Origin: Mycobacterium alsense
GTDB taxonomy: Bacteria > Actinomycetota > Actinomycetes > Mycobacteriales > Mycobacteriaceae
Length of the DNA stretch: 64,000 nt
NCBI RefSeq assembly: GCF_002086635.1
Contig: NZ_MVHD01000003.1
Span: 1-64,000 of the forward strand
Reading direction: 5' to 3'
The stretch's first letter is position 1. The number at the start of each line of letters is the position of its first letter. Shown one piece after another: positions 1-8,604 of this stretch. The translations under genes were made by a program, and so were the position numbers. The notes under the pieces are model-generated. The model was not told the DNA's origin. It was given only the letters and a program-made list of their open reading frames with translations, and ran no database searches.

Positions 1-326
1 AACTCCGAACAATGCCGCGGCCACCGCCTCAACCAGCGCAGACACACCGCACCGCACAATCTACGGCTGTAGTACTAAGCGACGATTACAAGCACCGACT
101 GCGAGTGCGGCGGGAAGTTTCTGTGCGGCGGCGAACGCGAGGCGGATCGAAATCGGACCTGCTCTGACCCAGTTATGGTCCGCCACAAATATTTTCGCAT
201 TGAAAGAGCTCGGAAAATTCCGCACACACGACTGTCCGCTGCTGATGCGGAGGTACTAACCTGAGCGTCGCGACGCAACGGCGGGATCAGCACTGCTGGG
301 CCACATGGCCTGTATTGGAGGTACGG
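1..326. other. intergenic region, no gene seen
   Basis: I see no convincing coding frame, RNA gene or repeat before the PE gene. The open frames here are short and have no ribosome binding site or recognisable protein motif. The promoter of the PE gene should lie in the last 100 bases, but I cannot point to clear hexamers. Confidence 0.5.
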
Positions 327-1016
327 GTGGCGTTCCTCACTGCCGCGACCCAGCAAATAGCTGATGCCGCGACGAGGTTGGGAAGCATCGGCTCCGCGAT
401 CGGATCATCCAACACCACCGCGGCGTCAGCGATCAACAGTGTGTTACCCGCGGCCGCCGACGAGGTGTCCACGCAGATTGCCGCTTTGTTCTCCCAGTGC
501 GCGACGCGCTATCAGCAGCTCAGCGCGGCAGCCGCGACGTTTCACGATCAGTTTGTCCAAACATTGACGGCAGGGGCGGGAAGCTACGCCGTCGCGGAAG
601 CCAACTCCGCGCAGACCATGGCGAGTGCGAGCACGAACCCAGTAAACACTGTGCTCACCCAGATCGAGCAGGCTCAGATCTGGTTCAATACCAGCCTGGT
701 CAATAATGAACTCGCATTCAACCAATCGCTGGTGACCAACGAGATCGCGTTCGAGCAGACAGTCTTCGGAACCAATAGCACGCTGAACGGCGCGCTGAAC
801 CGCAGCTTCAACGCCTATAACCTCTTGGTGGGGACTGGCGAACAGATGGTCAACACCGTCTTCGGCGCCCAGGTCCCGACGAGCTTCACCTCGAGCCTGT
901 TGACCGGTACAGGTCAGCAGGTGTTCAACGGCGGTCAGATCGGTGGGCTGATAGGCGCTTTCGACCAGACCCTGGCTGCCGGAGCCGACCTCATTGGTCT
1001 CTTCTTCGGCGCATAG
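327..1016 (+). CDS. PE family protein
   Basis: PE proteins are mycobacterial proteins exported by ESX type VII secretion, usually to the cell surface. The first ~95 residues match the PE domain: an Ala-rich helical hairpin, a central AAADEVS-like stretch, FHDQFVQTLTAGAG, and a YAVAE motif that fits the YxxxD/E secretion signal. The remaining ~130 residues are Asn/Gln/Phe-rich with imperfect repeats (LVNNELAFNQSLVTNEIAF) and no PGRS Gly-rich repeat. I chose GTG at 327 because GGAGG lies five bases upstream; a TTG at 315 is in frame but has no site. There is no PPE partner next to it. The family call is firm; the C-terminal function is unknown. Confidence 0.85.
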   Translation: MAFLTAATQQIADAATRLGSIGSAIGSSNTTAASAINSVLPAAADEVSTQIAALFSQCATRYQQLSAAAATFHDQFVQTLTAGAGSYAVAEANSAQTMASASTNPVNTVLTQIEQAQIWFNTSLVNNELAFNQSLVTNEIAFEQTVFGTNSTLNGALNRSFNAYNLLVGTGEQMVNTVFGAQVPTSFTSSLLTGTGQQVFNGGQIGGLIGAFDQTLAAGADLIGLFFGA

Positions 1017-1357
1017 CCCCGGTCGCGGCCGTTGCTCGTCTCCGACGGCGAGCTCTACCATCGAGCCCTCATTGTGCATGCGGCGTTTCCGTTGCGGCAT
1101 CAATTCGTGGCGACCGCGGTGCTGTGCCATGCGCTGGCCCGCTGGTACCGACCATCACTGTCAGCCGCCTATCAACGCGCCACATTCACGGCCGGCGAAG
1201 GTGGGTGAAATGCCAACACCAAACGGCGCCGTCAGCGCGAGTAGCGCGCCACGCGAAAGGAACTCAATACCAACGGAGCGGCCGTACTCCGCCATTAACC
1301 CCTTTAGCGAACGGTTTAGCGGTACGTCGTCGTAGTAGCGAGGAGGGCAAATCGGAG
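1017..1357. other. intergenic region with a stop-free extension of the PE frame
   Basis: No independent gene is supported. The reading frame of the PE gene stays open after its TAG stop for about 63 codons, to a TGA at 1206-1208, with protein-like composition (DGELYHRALIVHAAF). In GC-rich DNA a stop-free run of this size can be chance. The remainder up to the next start shows nothing except the AGGAGGG ribosome binding site at 1341-1347. Confidence 0.35.
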
Positions 1358-2080
1358 ATGGTGACGCCAATTCCACCAGGCTGGTATCCAGACCCATCCG
1401 GCGTTCCTGGCACACGCCACTGGGATGGTTATCGGTGGGGCCCACCGTCCGCACCGCCAAAGAACAAGAGCAGCGCGGTGCTGATCGTCGGCATCATCGC
1501 GACCGTCGTCTTTGTCATCGTTGTTGGCCTGATCCTTCTCGTTGCGATAAGCGCGTCTATTCACGGCAAGCAGGCCGCACACTCATCGCATCCAGCGATC
1601 ACTCTCCCCTCTGCGCCAGCGACTCCGGCGATGCCTTCGATCAGCGGTCCCCCTGCGCCGTCGTCAAAGCGTTCAGCCATGCCGCCAGCGACCGCCTCAC
1701 TCGGACAGGAAGTCAGGGACGGTCGATTCGCATTCACCGTGACCTCCGCCGACCGATCTAAGACCGCCGGTGACCTCAGCAACCAATTCGAGATAGTGAC
1801 TGCCCAAGGCGAATTCCTGAATGTGCACATGACCGTGCTGAACATCGGGAACGATGCTCAAATTTTCTCCGCTACAAATCAGAAACTGAACATCGGCAAC
1901 AAGATCTACGAGGCCAACTCCTCTGCGGCACTGTGGACACAGACTCTCGCCGCAACGATCAACCCTGGCAACAGCATTCAAGCGGTGGTGTCGTTCGACG
2001 TGCCGCCGGGGTCCAGCGGCGGGACGGTGCAGCTACACGACTCCATGTTTTCAGGCGGCGTAGAGGTTGCGCTGTCCTGA
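1358..2080 (+). CDS. DUF2510 membrane protein with C-terminal DUF4352-like domain
   Basis: The protein of 240 residues starts with the Trp-rich DUF2510 motif (PPGWYPDPSG..HWDGYRW, residues ~5-28), followed by one transmembrane helix (~42-65), a Pro/Ser/Ala-rich linker, and a C-terminal beta domain of the DUF4352 type (GQEVRDGRFAFTVTSA to the end). This layout is typical of actinobacterial envelope proteins with a cytoplasmic N-terminus and an extracellular immunoglobulin-like domain; the role is unknown. The open frame runs further upstream to 1124, but ATG 1358 has AGGAGGG ten bases ahead and starts directly at DUF2510. It stands alone on the plus strand. Confidence 0.8.
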   Translation: MVTPIPPGWYPDPSGVPGTRHWDGYRWGPPSAPPKNKSSAVLIVGIIATVVFVIVVGLILLVAISASIHGKQAAHSSHPAITLPSAPATPAMPSISGPPAPSSKRSAMPPATASLGQEVRDGRFAFTVTSADRSKTAGDLSNQFEIVTAQGEFLNVHMTVLNIGNDAQIFSATNQKLNIGNKIYEANSSAALWTQTLAATINPGNSIQAVVSFDVPPGSSGGTVQLHDSMFSGGVEVALS

Positions 2081-2234
2081 AGACTTCGTGCAGCCGCCGA
2101 CTGGCGAGCACAGAGTGTGCGCTCTGGCCGGCTGCGGCAGCGACCGTGGCCTCGGTTCGGCGGCGTTGAACTTCCCTCATCGGCCTGCAGACCGAGCTGG
2201 CCGGCTTGATCTGAGCGCCCAATCCCGGTCGCAC

Positions 2235-2903
2235 TCAGCGGTTTTCGCGCGAGATGAGCCGGTCGGTCTCGGTGGAGGTGGGTGCCTCCAGGAAGCCGGC
2301 GAGTCCGTCGACCACGCCGCTGACGAACAGGGCGAACGGAACGACCACGTCATCGCGGCGAATCGCGCGCTCCCGCTCGGCGGCGAGGTGGACCGCGATG
2401 TCCTGGGCCTGCTGGATCCGCATCGACCGCGCCGGCTCGGCGATGTGTTGCAGCAGCCGCTGCATGCCGGAGGTGAACTCCTCCTGGGAGTTCATGGCGT
2501 TCGACTGATGGAGGAAGACGTCGACGGCGCCCGTGCGCTGCAGCTGCTCGATGAACGACACGTACGAGCTGTCCGGCGACTCCGCCAGCTCGATCAGCGG
2601 AAGCACATGCGCCTCCAGCTGCGCCCGAAGATCGTCGGGGTGCGCCCTGGCCCGCAGCAGCGCCCGCCGTTGCATCAGGTCGTTGACGCGGTAGGAGAAG
2701 ATCGCTTGGAGAAGATCGTCTTTGGAGCCGAAGTGGTACCGGATCGCCGAGTTGTTCGACGAGCCCGCCTCGATCGAGATCTGCCGCAAGGAGACGCCGG
2801 CGAGTCCATGCTCGGCGAACAACCGCTCGGCCGCCAGCAACAGTTGCAGCGCCGTCGCCGGCGGAGGTCCGTTCCGGGTGTTCACCACCAGATCATTGCG
2901 CAC
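2235..2903 (-). CDS. TetR family transcriptional regulator
   Basis: A 222-residue regulator with an N-terminal TetR helix-turn-helix (about residues 20-65, ending in IRYHFGSKDDLLQAIF) and a divergent ligand-binding half. It starts with GTG and overlaps the end of the upstream SDR gene by 11 bases, so it is the last gene of the operon aldehyde dehydrogenase-SDR-TetR. Regulators of this kind usually repress their own operon; the palindrome at 5228-5250, at the head of the operon, is the natural operator candidate. Ligand unknown, though the neighbours suggest an alcohol, aldehyde or acyl compound. Confidence 0.85.
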   Translation of the reverse strand: MRNDLVVNTRNGPPPATALQLLLAAERLFAEHGLAGVSLRQISIEAGSSNNSAIRYHFGSKDDLLQAIFSYRVNDLMQRRALLRARAHPDDLRAQLEAHVLPLIELAESPDSSYVSFIEQLQRTGAVDVFLHQSNAMNSQEEFTSGMQRLLQHIAEPARSMRIQQAQDIAVHLAAERERAIRRDDVVVPFALFVSGVVDGLAGFLEAPTSTETDRLISRENR

Positions 2904-3705
2904 CGGTCTGCTCCGCGATGCTCGCCCGGATGTATGCCTCGATGTCGTTGGCGCGCTGCAGGAGAGCGTCGTGCACCTCGGGCGCGGTCACGACGAGGAA
3001 CCGCCCGGCTTCGACCGCGTCGGCAGTCAGCTTCCCGACGTCTTCCGCGGTCGCGATTTGGTGTGCCGGCGCTCGCGGCTTGGTGGCCGCCTCGCCGTAC
3101 ACCGTTATTCCCTCGTGGATGTTGGTGATCACTCCGGACGGGCAAAGGCAGGTCACCCCAACGCCTTTCGCCCCAAGGTAGGCCGCCAGCGCCTCGGAGA
3201 CCCCGACGATGGCGTGCTTGGACGCGACGTAGGGAAGCCGGTCGAACCCGTAGCCGAGCAGCCCGGAGGCGGAGGCGGTGTTGATGACATGCCCGCTGCC
3301 CTGCGCGATCAGGCCGGGAAGGAACACCCGGTTGCTGCGGGCGACGCTGAGCAGGTTGACGTCGATCGTCCGGATCCACGCCTCGTCGGGAAGCGTCTCG
3401 GGGGCGCCGATCGCGAGCACGCCCACGTTGTTCATCACCACGTCGATCCGGCCGAACCGCTCGAGCGCGGCGTCCCGGAGCGTCTCGAGATCCGCCTCGA
3501 CCGTCACGTCGGCGGTGAGCCCGATCGCCGGATACCCGGGCGCGGTGATGTGCTCGACGACCTCGGTCACCCGGTCCTTGGACAGGTCGCTGACGACGAC
3601 GGACGCGCCGCGGCCGGCGAACTCGACCGCGGTCGCCCGGCCGATGCCGCTGCCCGCGCCGGTCAGCACCGCGACCGCGCCGTTGAGGTTGAGGGCCTTG
3701 GTCAT
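2893..3705 (-). CDS. short-chain dehydrogenase/reductase
   Basis: A classical SDR of 270 residues: nucleotide-binding LTGAGSGIG (14-22), NNVG (92-95), catalytic Ser about 144-146 and YVASK (Tyr159, Lys163). It should oxidise an alcohol or reduce a ketone with NAD(P). It begins two bases after the aldehyde dehydrogenase stop and overlaps the TetR gene, so the three are one transcription unit. The substrate cannot be read from the sequence; an alcohol-to-aldehyde-to-acid route together with the neighbouring dehydrogenase is an inference. Confidence 0.85.
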   Translation of the reverse strand: MTKALNLNGAVAVLTGAGSGIGRATAVEFAGRGASVVVSDLSKDRVTEVVEHITAPGYPAIGLTADVTVEADLETLRDAALERFGRIDVVMNNVGVLAIGAPETLPDEAWIRTIDVNLLSVARSNRVFLPGLIAQGSGHVINTASASGLLGYGFDRLPYVASKHAIVGVSEALAAYLGAKGVGVTCLCPSGVITNIHEGITVYGEAATKPRAPAHQIATAEDVGKLTADAVEAGRFLVVTAPEVHDALLQRANDIEAYIRASIAEQTGAQ

Positions 3706-3707
3706 GC

Positions 3708-5168
3708 CTAATCCCCCGATACGCCAACTGCTTTGGTGCGAAGAAACTCGAACAGACCTTCCTCGCCGCCTTCTCGCCCGAAGCCGGAAATCCCGACGCC
3801 CCCGAACGCGAGCTCGCAGCCGACGACCGGGCTCGCGCCATTGACGTAAACGCCGCCCGCTTTCAGCGCGCTCACCATCCGGGTCACCCGGTTGATGTCC
3901 TGCGTGTACACGTAGGAGGCGAGCCCGTAGGCGGTCGAGTTGGCCATCGCGATCGCCTGCTCTTCGGTCTCGAACCGCATGAGCGAGAGCACCGGGCCGA
4001 ACACCTCTATTTGGCCCAGCTCGGAGCCCGGGTCCACCTCCCCGAACACGGTCGGCTCCACGAAGAAGCCGTTGGGCAGGTGATCCGGGGCGCGCCCGCC
4101 GGCCAACAGCTTCGCCCCGTCGTTCTGCGCCCGTTCGATCATGGCCAGGATTCGCTGCTGGGCCTCCCGCGTCACGACCGGGCTGATGACCGTCGCCGGG
4201 TCAAACGGATCACCGCACCGCATGCCCGCGACCATCGCCACGATGCGCTCGACGACCTCGTCGTAGATGTCGGCGTGAACGACCATGCGCGACGGGATTG
4301 CGCAACCCTGCCCGGCGAGGGTGCCCAGCACGCTGAAGGCGTTGACGGCGACCGCGGTGTCCAGGTCGGCATCTCCGAAGAGCACGTTGGCGGACTTACC
4401 GCCGAGCTCGAGCACTGCGGGCTTGAGGGACTCGGCGCACGCGGCGAGGATTTTGCGTGCCGTCGCCGGTCCACCGGTGAAGCTGACCTTCTCGACGAGC
4501 GGATGGCGTACCAGCGCGTCACCGGTCGCCGGCCCGCCCAACACGAGGTTGACGACCCCCTCGGGGATGCCGGCTTCCCTGATGAGGGCCATCAGGTGCT
4601 CGGTCGCATAGGGCGTCAGTTCGGACGGCTTCATGACGACCGTGTTCCCGGCGGCAAGCGCGGGGATCAGCTTCATGCCGACCGAAACGAGCGGGCCGTT
4701 CCAGGTCAGGATGATCCCGACGACGCCGTACGGCTCGGGCATCGAGTAGGCCAGCTCGCGCTGATTCGCCGGGAACGACGTGACCCGCCCCTCGACCTTG
4801 TCGGCCCAACCGGCGTAGTACGAGGTCCAGCTCGCCATGATGCCGACGAGGGACCCGCTGATGCCCGCCGTCATCCCGTTGTCGAGCACCGACAGGCGGG
4901 CGAGCTCGGCGGTGTCGCGCTCCATCAGCTCGGCGAGCCGGCGAAGGACCCGCGCACGCTCGGCCGGCCGCCAGGCGCGCCACTGGGGATAGGCGGCGTG
5001 CGCGGCCCGCACGGCGGCGTCGACGTCGTCCGGCCCGGCCAGCGGCACCGGCCCCTGGACCTCTCCGGTCGCCGGATACACGTGCTGGTACGCGCCGCCC
5101 GAACCGTTCGCGCGCACCTCGTCACCGATGTGCAGGTGCACCACCGGAACGGTCAGGTCAACGTCCAT
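3708..5168 (-). CDS. aldehyde dehydrogenase
   Basis: NAD(P)-dependent aldehyde dehydrogenase of 486 residues, the normal family length. Visible catalytic features are Asn157 in TWNGP, Glu254 in LELGGKS and nucleophile Cys289 in GQGCAIPSR. The ATG has GGAGG nine bases upstream. It is the first gene of a minus-strand operon with an SDR and a TetR regulator, and is divergent from a second SDR gene across a short region that contains a palindrome. It resembles the aldA product near 24-25 kb in general family, but the sequences are clearly different. Substrate unknown. Confidence 0.9.
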   Translation of the reverse strand: MDVDLTVPVVHLHIGDEVRANGSGGAYQHVYPATGEVQGPVPLAGPDDVDAAVRAAHAAYPQWRAWRPAERARVLRRLAELMERDTAELARLSVLDNGMTAGISGSLVGIMASWTSYYAGWADKVEGRVTSFPANQRELAYSMPEPYGVVGIILTWNGPLVSVGMKLIPALAAGNTVVMKPSELTPYATEHLMALIREAGIPEGVVNLVLGGPATGDALVRHPLVEKVSFTGGPATARKILAACAESLKPAVLELGGKSANVLFGDADLDTAVAVNAFSVLGTLAGQGCAIPSRMVVHADIYDEVVERIVAMVAGMRCGDPFDPATVISPVVTREAQQRILAMIERAQNDGAKLLAGGRAPDHLPNGFFVEPTVFGEVDPGSELGQIEVFGPVLSLMRFETEEQAIAMANSTAYGLASYVYTQDINRVTRMVSALKAGGVYVNGASPVVGCELAFGGVGISGFGREGGEEGLFEFLRTKAVGVSGD

Positions 5169-5227
5169 CGTCGGGTCCTCCGGGTTCTCGCGTAGCGGCC
5201 GCTAAGAAAGCTTACTTATTACTAAGG

Positions 5228-5250
5228 CACTTGACTTCAAAGGTCAAGTG
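5228..5250. promoter_or_regulatory. palindromic operator candidate between divergent operons
   Basis: A perfect inverted repeat, CACTTGAC-N7-GTCAAGTG, lies between the aldehyde dehydrogenase operon and the SDR-CMD operon. Size and symmetry fit a TetR-dimer site. It lies just upstream of ATG 5267 and includes a TTGACT that could act as a -35 element. The binding protein is inferred to be the TetR product of 2235-2903. Confidence 0.5.
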
Positions 5251-5266
5251 TGTGCCTAATGCTCGA

Positions 5267-6040
5267 ATGGATGTGAAGGAACTCTTCGACCTCACCGGCA
5301 AGGTCGCCGTGGTGACCGGCGGCGCCGGCGGCATCGGTGAGGTGTATGCCGAGGCCCTGTGCGACGTGGGCGCTTCGGTGGTGATCGCCGACATCAACCT
5401 CGAAGCGGCGCAGAGCGCCGCGGATACGCTGGCGGACAGCGGTTTTCGCGCCATCGCCGTGCATCTCGACGTCACCTCCGCCGAGTCGGCCGCCCGGATG
5501 GCGTCGGCGACGATCGCGGCTTTTGGGGGGATCGACATCCTGATCAACAACGCCGCCGTCATGACCGACCTCCCCCCGTATGGGCTGTCCAACATGCCGA
5601 TACCGGACTGGGACCGGGTGCTGAACGTGAACCTGCGTGGCCCGCTGGTGTGCACCCAGGCGGTCATCGAGTCGATGAGCGCGCGCGGCGGCGGGCGGAT
5701 CGTGAACGGCCTGTCCGCCGGCGCGTTCATGCCCGGCGGGATCTACGGCGTCTCGAAATACGCGCTGCACGGGTTGACCTGCAACCTCGCCACCGAGCTC
5801 GGGTCCAGAGGCATCAACGTCAACGCGATCGCGCCCGGCCTGGTCGACAACGACAGCGCCTACGTGAGCCTGCCCAAGGACTCGCCGGTGCGCGACATGC
5901 TGGGCGCACAAATCCCCGGCAAGACCTCCGGCCCTCCCGCGGACCTCATCGGGACGATGCTGCTGCTGTGCTCGCCGGCGGGCGACTGGATCAACGGCCA
6001 GACGATCTCGGTCGACGGCGGCTGGATCATGCGGTTCTGA
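5267..6040 (+). CDS. short-chain dehydrogenase/reductase
   Basis: A 257-residue SDR with VTGGAGGIG (16-24), NNAA (95-98), catalytic Ser150 and YGVSK (Tyr160, Lys164), ending in the common INGQTISVDGG segment. The frame is open from a TTG at 5231, but that codon lies inside the palindrome 5228-5250. ATG 5267 starts at the conserved N-terminus and is preferred, perhaps as a leaderless or weakly led start. The next gene overlaps by one base (TGATG), so they are translationally coupled. It is similar in type to the SDR at 25655. Confidence 0.85.
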   Translation: MDVKELFDLTGKVAVVTGGAGGIGEVYAEALCDVGASVVIADINLEAAQSAADTLADSGFRAIAVHLDVTSAESAARMASATIAAFGGIDILINNAAVMTDLPPYGLSNMPIPDWDRVLNVNLRGPLVCTQAVIESMSARGGGRIVNGLSAGAFMPGGIYGVSKYALHGLTCNLATELGSRGINVNAIAPGLVDNDSAYVSLPKDSPVRDMLGAQIPGKTSGPPADLIGTMLLLCSPAGDWINGQTISVDGGWIMRF

Positions 6041-6828
6041 TGGCCGAGTGGGCATCTCGGGAGGAACGGCTGGCGGTCGCGCGAGCCGAGTACGAGCACA
6101 TCATGCAGGCCGCGAGCCCGGATCCCAGTGGCGCCTACATCGAGTCCGGGGTGATCGGCTACGTCTTCGGCGAGATGTGGCGGCGCGGCGTCCTCACCCC
6201 CCGGGACCGGCGCTGGATCACCCTTGCGTGCGTCGGCGCGGCGGGGGCGATCACCCCCATCGAAACCCACACCTATGCGGCCTTGAAGAGCGGGGACATC
6301 ACCTACCCCGAGTTCGACGAGTTCGTCCTGCACTTCGGCACGCAGGCCGGCTGGCCCAAGGCGTCGGTCATGCAGATGTACGGAATGATGGCCGCGTTCA
6401 AGATCGCGCAGGAGGCCGGCGAAGAGCCGAAGCCCCACGACTACGAGCCCTGGGCGGAGCCCGCCGACGACGGCGTGCGCCGGCGGCGCGGCGTCGCGGC
6501 CTATGAGGAAATCCACGGCGCCCCACCGCCGTCGGCGTCGACTGCGTTCGGCGGCCGCGCCCGCCTCGACTACCTCTACGGCGAGGTCTGGAGCCGGCAG
6601 AAATACCTCACCCGCCGCGACCGGCGCATCATCAGCATCTGCGGCGCCGCGTGGAGCACGATCGATGAGCAGGTCTCCGAACACCTCCGGGCCGCCCTCG
6701 CCCTCGGCGAGATGACCCGCGACGAGCTGGAGGAACTCGTCGTTCATTTCGCCGTCTACCTGGGGTGGAACCTCGCGCGGCGCCTCGACGACCTCCTGGT
6801 TCGCGTGGCCGAGAACCCGGACTTGTGA
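6040..6828 (+). CDS. tandem carboxymuconolactone decarboxylase-like (CMD) protein
   Basis: A 262-residue protein with two copies of the CMD/AhpD-like helical domain: GVIGYVFGEMWRRGVLTPRDR near residue 40 and DYLYGEVWSRQKYLTRRDR near residue 185. Each copy is followed by an ETHTYAAL- or EHLRAALAL-type helix. The AhpD CxxC pair is absent, so peroxidase activity is unlikely; decarboxylase or lactone chemistry, or a structural role, is possible. It is coupled to the preceding SDR. A single-domain relative sits at 27262 in an analogous ALDH-SDR-CMD cluster. Confidence 0.8.
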   Translation: MAEWASREERLAVARAEYEHIMQAASPDPSGAYIESGVIGYVFGEMWRRGVLTPRDRRWITLACVGAAGAITPIETHTYAALKSGDITYPEFDEFVLHFGTQAGWPKASVMQMYGMMAAFKIAQEAGEEPKPHDYEPWAEPADDGVRRRRGVAAYEEIHGAPPPSASTAFGGRARLDYLYGEVWSRQKYLTRRDRRIISICGAAWSTIDEQVSEHLRAALALGEMTRDELEELVVHFAVYLGWNLARRLDDLLVRVAENPDL

Positions 6829-6858
6829 CATTGCCGCGCCGGCATCAGACTGGCTGAT

Positions 6859-7599
6859 ATGCGCGATCGCGAGACGATCGACTCGGAACTACGGCTGATT
6901 GCCCTTCGGCGCCAAGCGATCCGTGAACAGGGCGGGCAGCCGTCGTCCCAGCAGGTCGATGCACTGCTCGACGAGCGCCTCGGCCACATCCCGGAGGTCA
7001 CGAAGGTGGCTGGCGCGGGGGACATCGCGAAAATCCGGCCTCGCCGACGCAAGGGTCGGCTGTGGCGCTTCGGTGCCTTCGCGGCGTTGCCGCTGTCGCT
7101 GCTCGCCGTCGCCGTCGCCGCGGTCGTGATGTTCGGGGCGCACAAGACGCCGCCCGCGGAGCCGGCGGCGGCGCCTCCGCCGCCGGGCGCGCGACCCCTC
7201 CCGGCCATGCCGCAGGCGCACCCCCCGCCGATCGACATCGTCGACCGGGCGTTGATCGACACGTTGAACCACGACGGCGTGCCGGTTCCCAGCCACGACT
7301 ACGTGACGACCCACGGGCACGCGGTCTGCGATTTCCTGACGCACGAACCGAACTACGCGGAGGCCATCCGCTTCGTGCAGCGCTCGACGATATGGGACGC
7401 CGACCAAAGCGCCAATTTCACCGCCGGCGCGGTCGTCTCGTACTGCCCTCAGTACGTGCCCACCAGCCCGGCCGAGACGCAGCCGGGTTTCCAGAACACC
7501 CTTTCCGATCTGCAAGCCGTCCAGGGTGATTTGCAGCGCATCCAGGGCGATCTGGATAGGATCCGGAACGGTTTGCCGGCCCTGCCGGGCCAGCAGTAG
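6859..7599 (+). CDS. DUF732 domain membrane-anchored protein
   Basis: A mycobacterial-type protein of 246 residues. A charged cytoplasmic N-terminus (~1-65) precedes one transmembrane helix (FAALPLSLLAVAVAAVVMFG, ~74-93), a Pro/Ala linker, and a DUF732 domain (~120-200) with two Cys (AVCDFLT and VVSYCPQY) that probably form a disulfide outside the cell. The C-terminal 35 residues are a short coiled-coil-like heptad region (LQAVQGDLQRIQGDLDRI). Function unknown. It follows the SDR-CMD pair by 30 bases and may be co-transcribed. Confidence 0.8.
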   Translation: MRDRETIDSELRLIALRRQAIREQGGQPSSQQVDALLDERLGHIPEVTKVAGAGDIAKIRPRRRKGRLWRFGAFAALPLSLLAVAVAAVVMFGAHKTPPAEPAAAPPPPGARPLPAMPQAHPPPIDIVDRALIDTLNHDGVPVPSHDYVTTHGHAVCDFLTHEPNYAEAIRFVQRSTIWDADQSANFTAGAVVSYCPQYVPTSPAETQPGFQNTLSDLQAVQGDLQRIQGDLDRIRNGLPALPGQQ

Positions 7600-7612
7600 T
7601 CCGGGTCGGCTT

Positions 7613-7831
7613 TTACGGGTCCGGTGGGGGCGGGGGCGGAGTCCAGCGTGTGCCGTCGGTCGTCCATCCGCACGGCAGGTAGTTCAGGTGTGGCGGCTGG
7701 CCGTCGAACGTCAGGCACTTCGGGGCGCCCGGCGGCGGTGCCGGAGTGATCGGTTGTGTGTCGGCGTGAGCGACACCCCCGCTGAGGATCAGAGCCCCAA
7801 CGGCAATTGATATCGCTGCTGACTTCCGCAT
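7613..7831 (-). CDS. small secreted proline-rich protein
   Basis: A 72-residue precursor with a typical Sec signal peptide (MRKSAAISIAVGALILSGG, cleavage probably after AHA). The short mature part has two Cys (PKCLTFD and LPCGW) and ends in a run of prolines. I chose ATG 7831; a TTG at 7858 in the same frame would put acidic residues before the basic signal region. It is convergent with the DUF732 gene. Function unknown; tiny secreted Cys/Pro-rich proteins like this are common in mycobacteria. Confidence 0.65.
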   Translation of the reverse strand: MRKSAAISIAVGALILSGGVAHADTQPITPAPPPGAPKCLTFDGQPPHLNYLPCGWTTDGTRWTPPPPPPDP

Positions 7832-8007
7832 CGGAGGCTCGGTAAGCGCTAGGACCAACCACTTTCAATGCTAGGCGTCTGCGCCCGCGCTGGACCTTGG
7901 GAATTGCTGTCAAAACGGTCTCCGGGTGCTACTTTTCGCAACGGCGGTTTGACGACGGTTTGCTGCCCATGTTTCCCGTTGGGGACGTAGCGGAAGGGCT
8001 CTGACGG

Positions 8008-8517
8008 ATGAACCATCGGCTCGCCTTTCTGGCCACAGCTGCCCTCGCTCTCGGGCTAACCATTGCCGTCCCGGCCAACGCCGATACGACCGCGAAGGAA
8101 GACCGCGCCGTCGCGTGGGCCAACAGCAAGGTCGGTTCGAACGACTACGTTTTCGCGTGCGGCAGGTTCGTTGCCAACGCCTATGGCGAGCCCGGCCTCG
8201 GTTATCCCTCGGCGCTGGCATTCCATGACCACCTCGCGGCAACCAAGCAGATCCACATGGACACGGACATTCCCAAGGGGGCGTTGGTGTTCTCGCAGAG
8301 TCCGTGGGACATCGACGGAGCGGGCCACCAGGGGCATGTCGTAATCGCAAGGGGCGACGGCACTTTCGTCTCCGGTGGCGTGGACCAAAGCTCCCAACTA
8401 AACGTCGCCGGAGTCGGCGGCGGCAGCACCGTGCAGATTTTCAAGTCCTGGAACCCGGCGCCCGGCGCCGAGTATCTCGGCTGGGCGCCGCCGCCCGCCA
8501 CCTGGCCGGGAGTGTGA
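8008..8517 (+). CDS. secreted CHAP/NlpC-P60-like protein
   Basis: A 169-residue precursor with a signal peptide ending at PANA-D (~residue 26). The mature part has FACGRFVANAYG (Cys ~51) and GHQGHVVIARGDG (His ~110), the Cys and His positions of CHAP/NlpC-type amidases and peptidases. A role in peptidoglycan hydrolysis is inferred from these motifs, not shown. The protein is short, essentially a bare catalytic domain. The start codon ATG agrees with the signal peptide. Confidence 0.7.
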   Translation: MNHRLAFLATAALALGLTIAVPANADTTAKEDRAVAWANSKVGSNDYVFACGRFVANAYGEPGLGYPSALAFHDHLAATKQIHMDTDIPKGALVFSQSPWDIDGAGHQGHVVIARGDGTFVSGGVDQSSQLNVAGVGGGSTVQIFKSWNPAPGAEYLGWAPPPATWPGV

Positions 8518-8604
8518 TTCGGGAATGCCAAAGCACGCGCTTCGCGCTTCGCGTCTGCGGCCCTGCGGTGGCCAAATGTGAACTATGCGCGGGCTTTTGG
8601 CACG

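Noticed and set aside
2067..3128. Long plus-strand open frame of 353 codons opposite the TetR and SDR genes
   Set aside because: It is the antisense of two well-supported genes, is Arg-rich without domain motifs, and arises from GC-rich codon bias.
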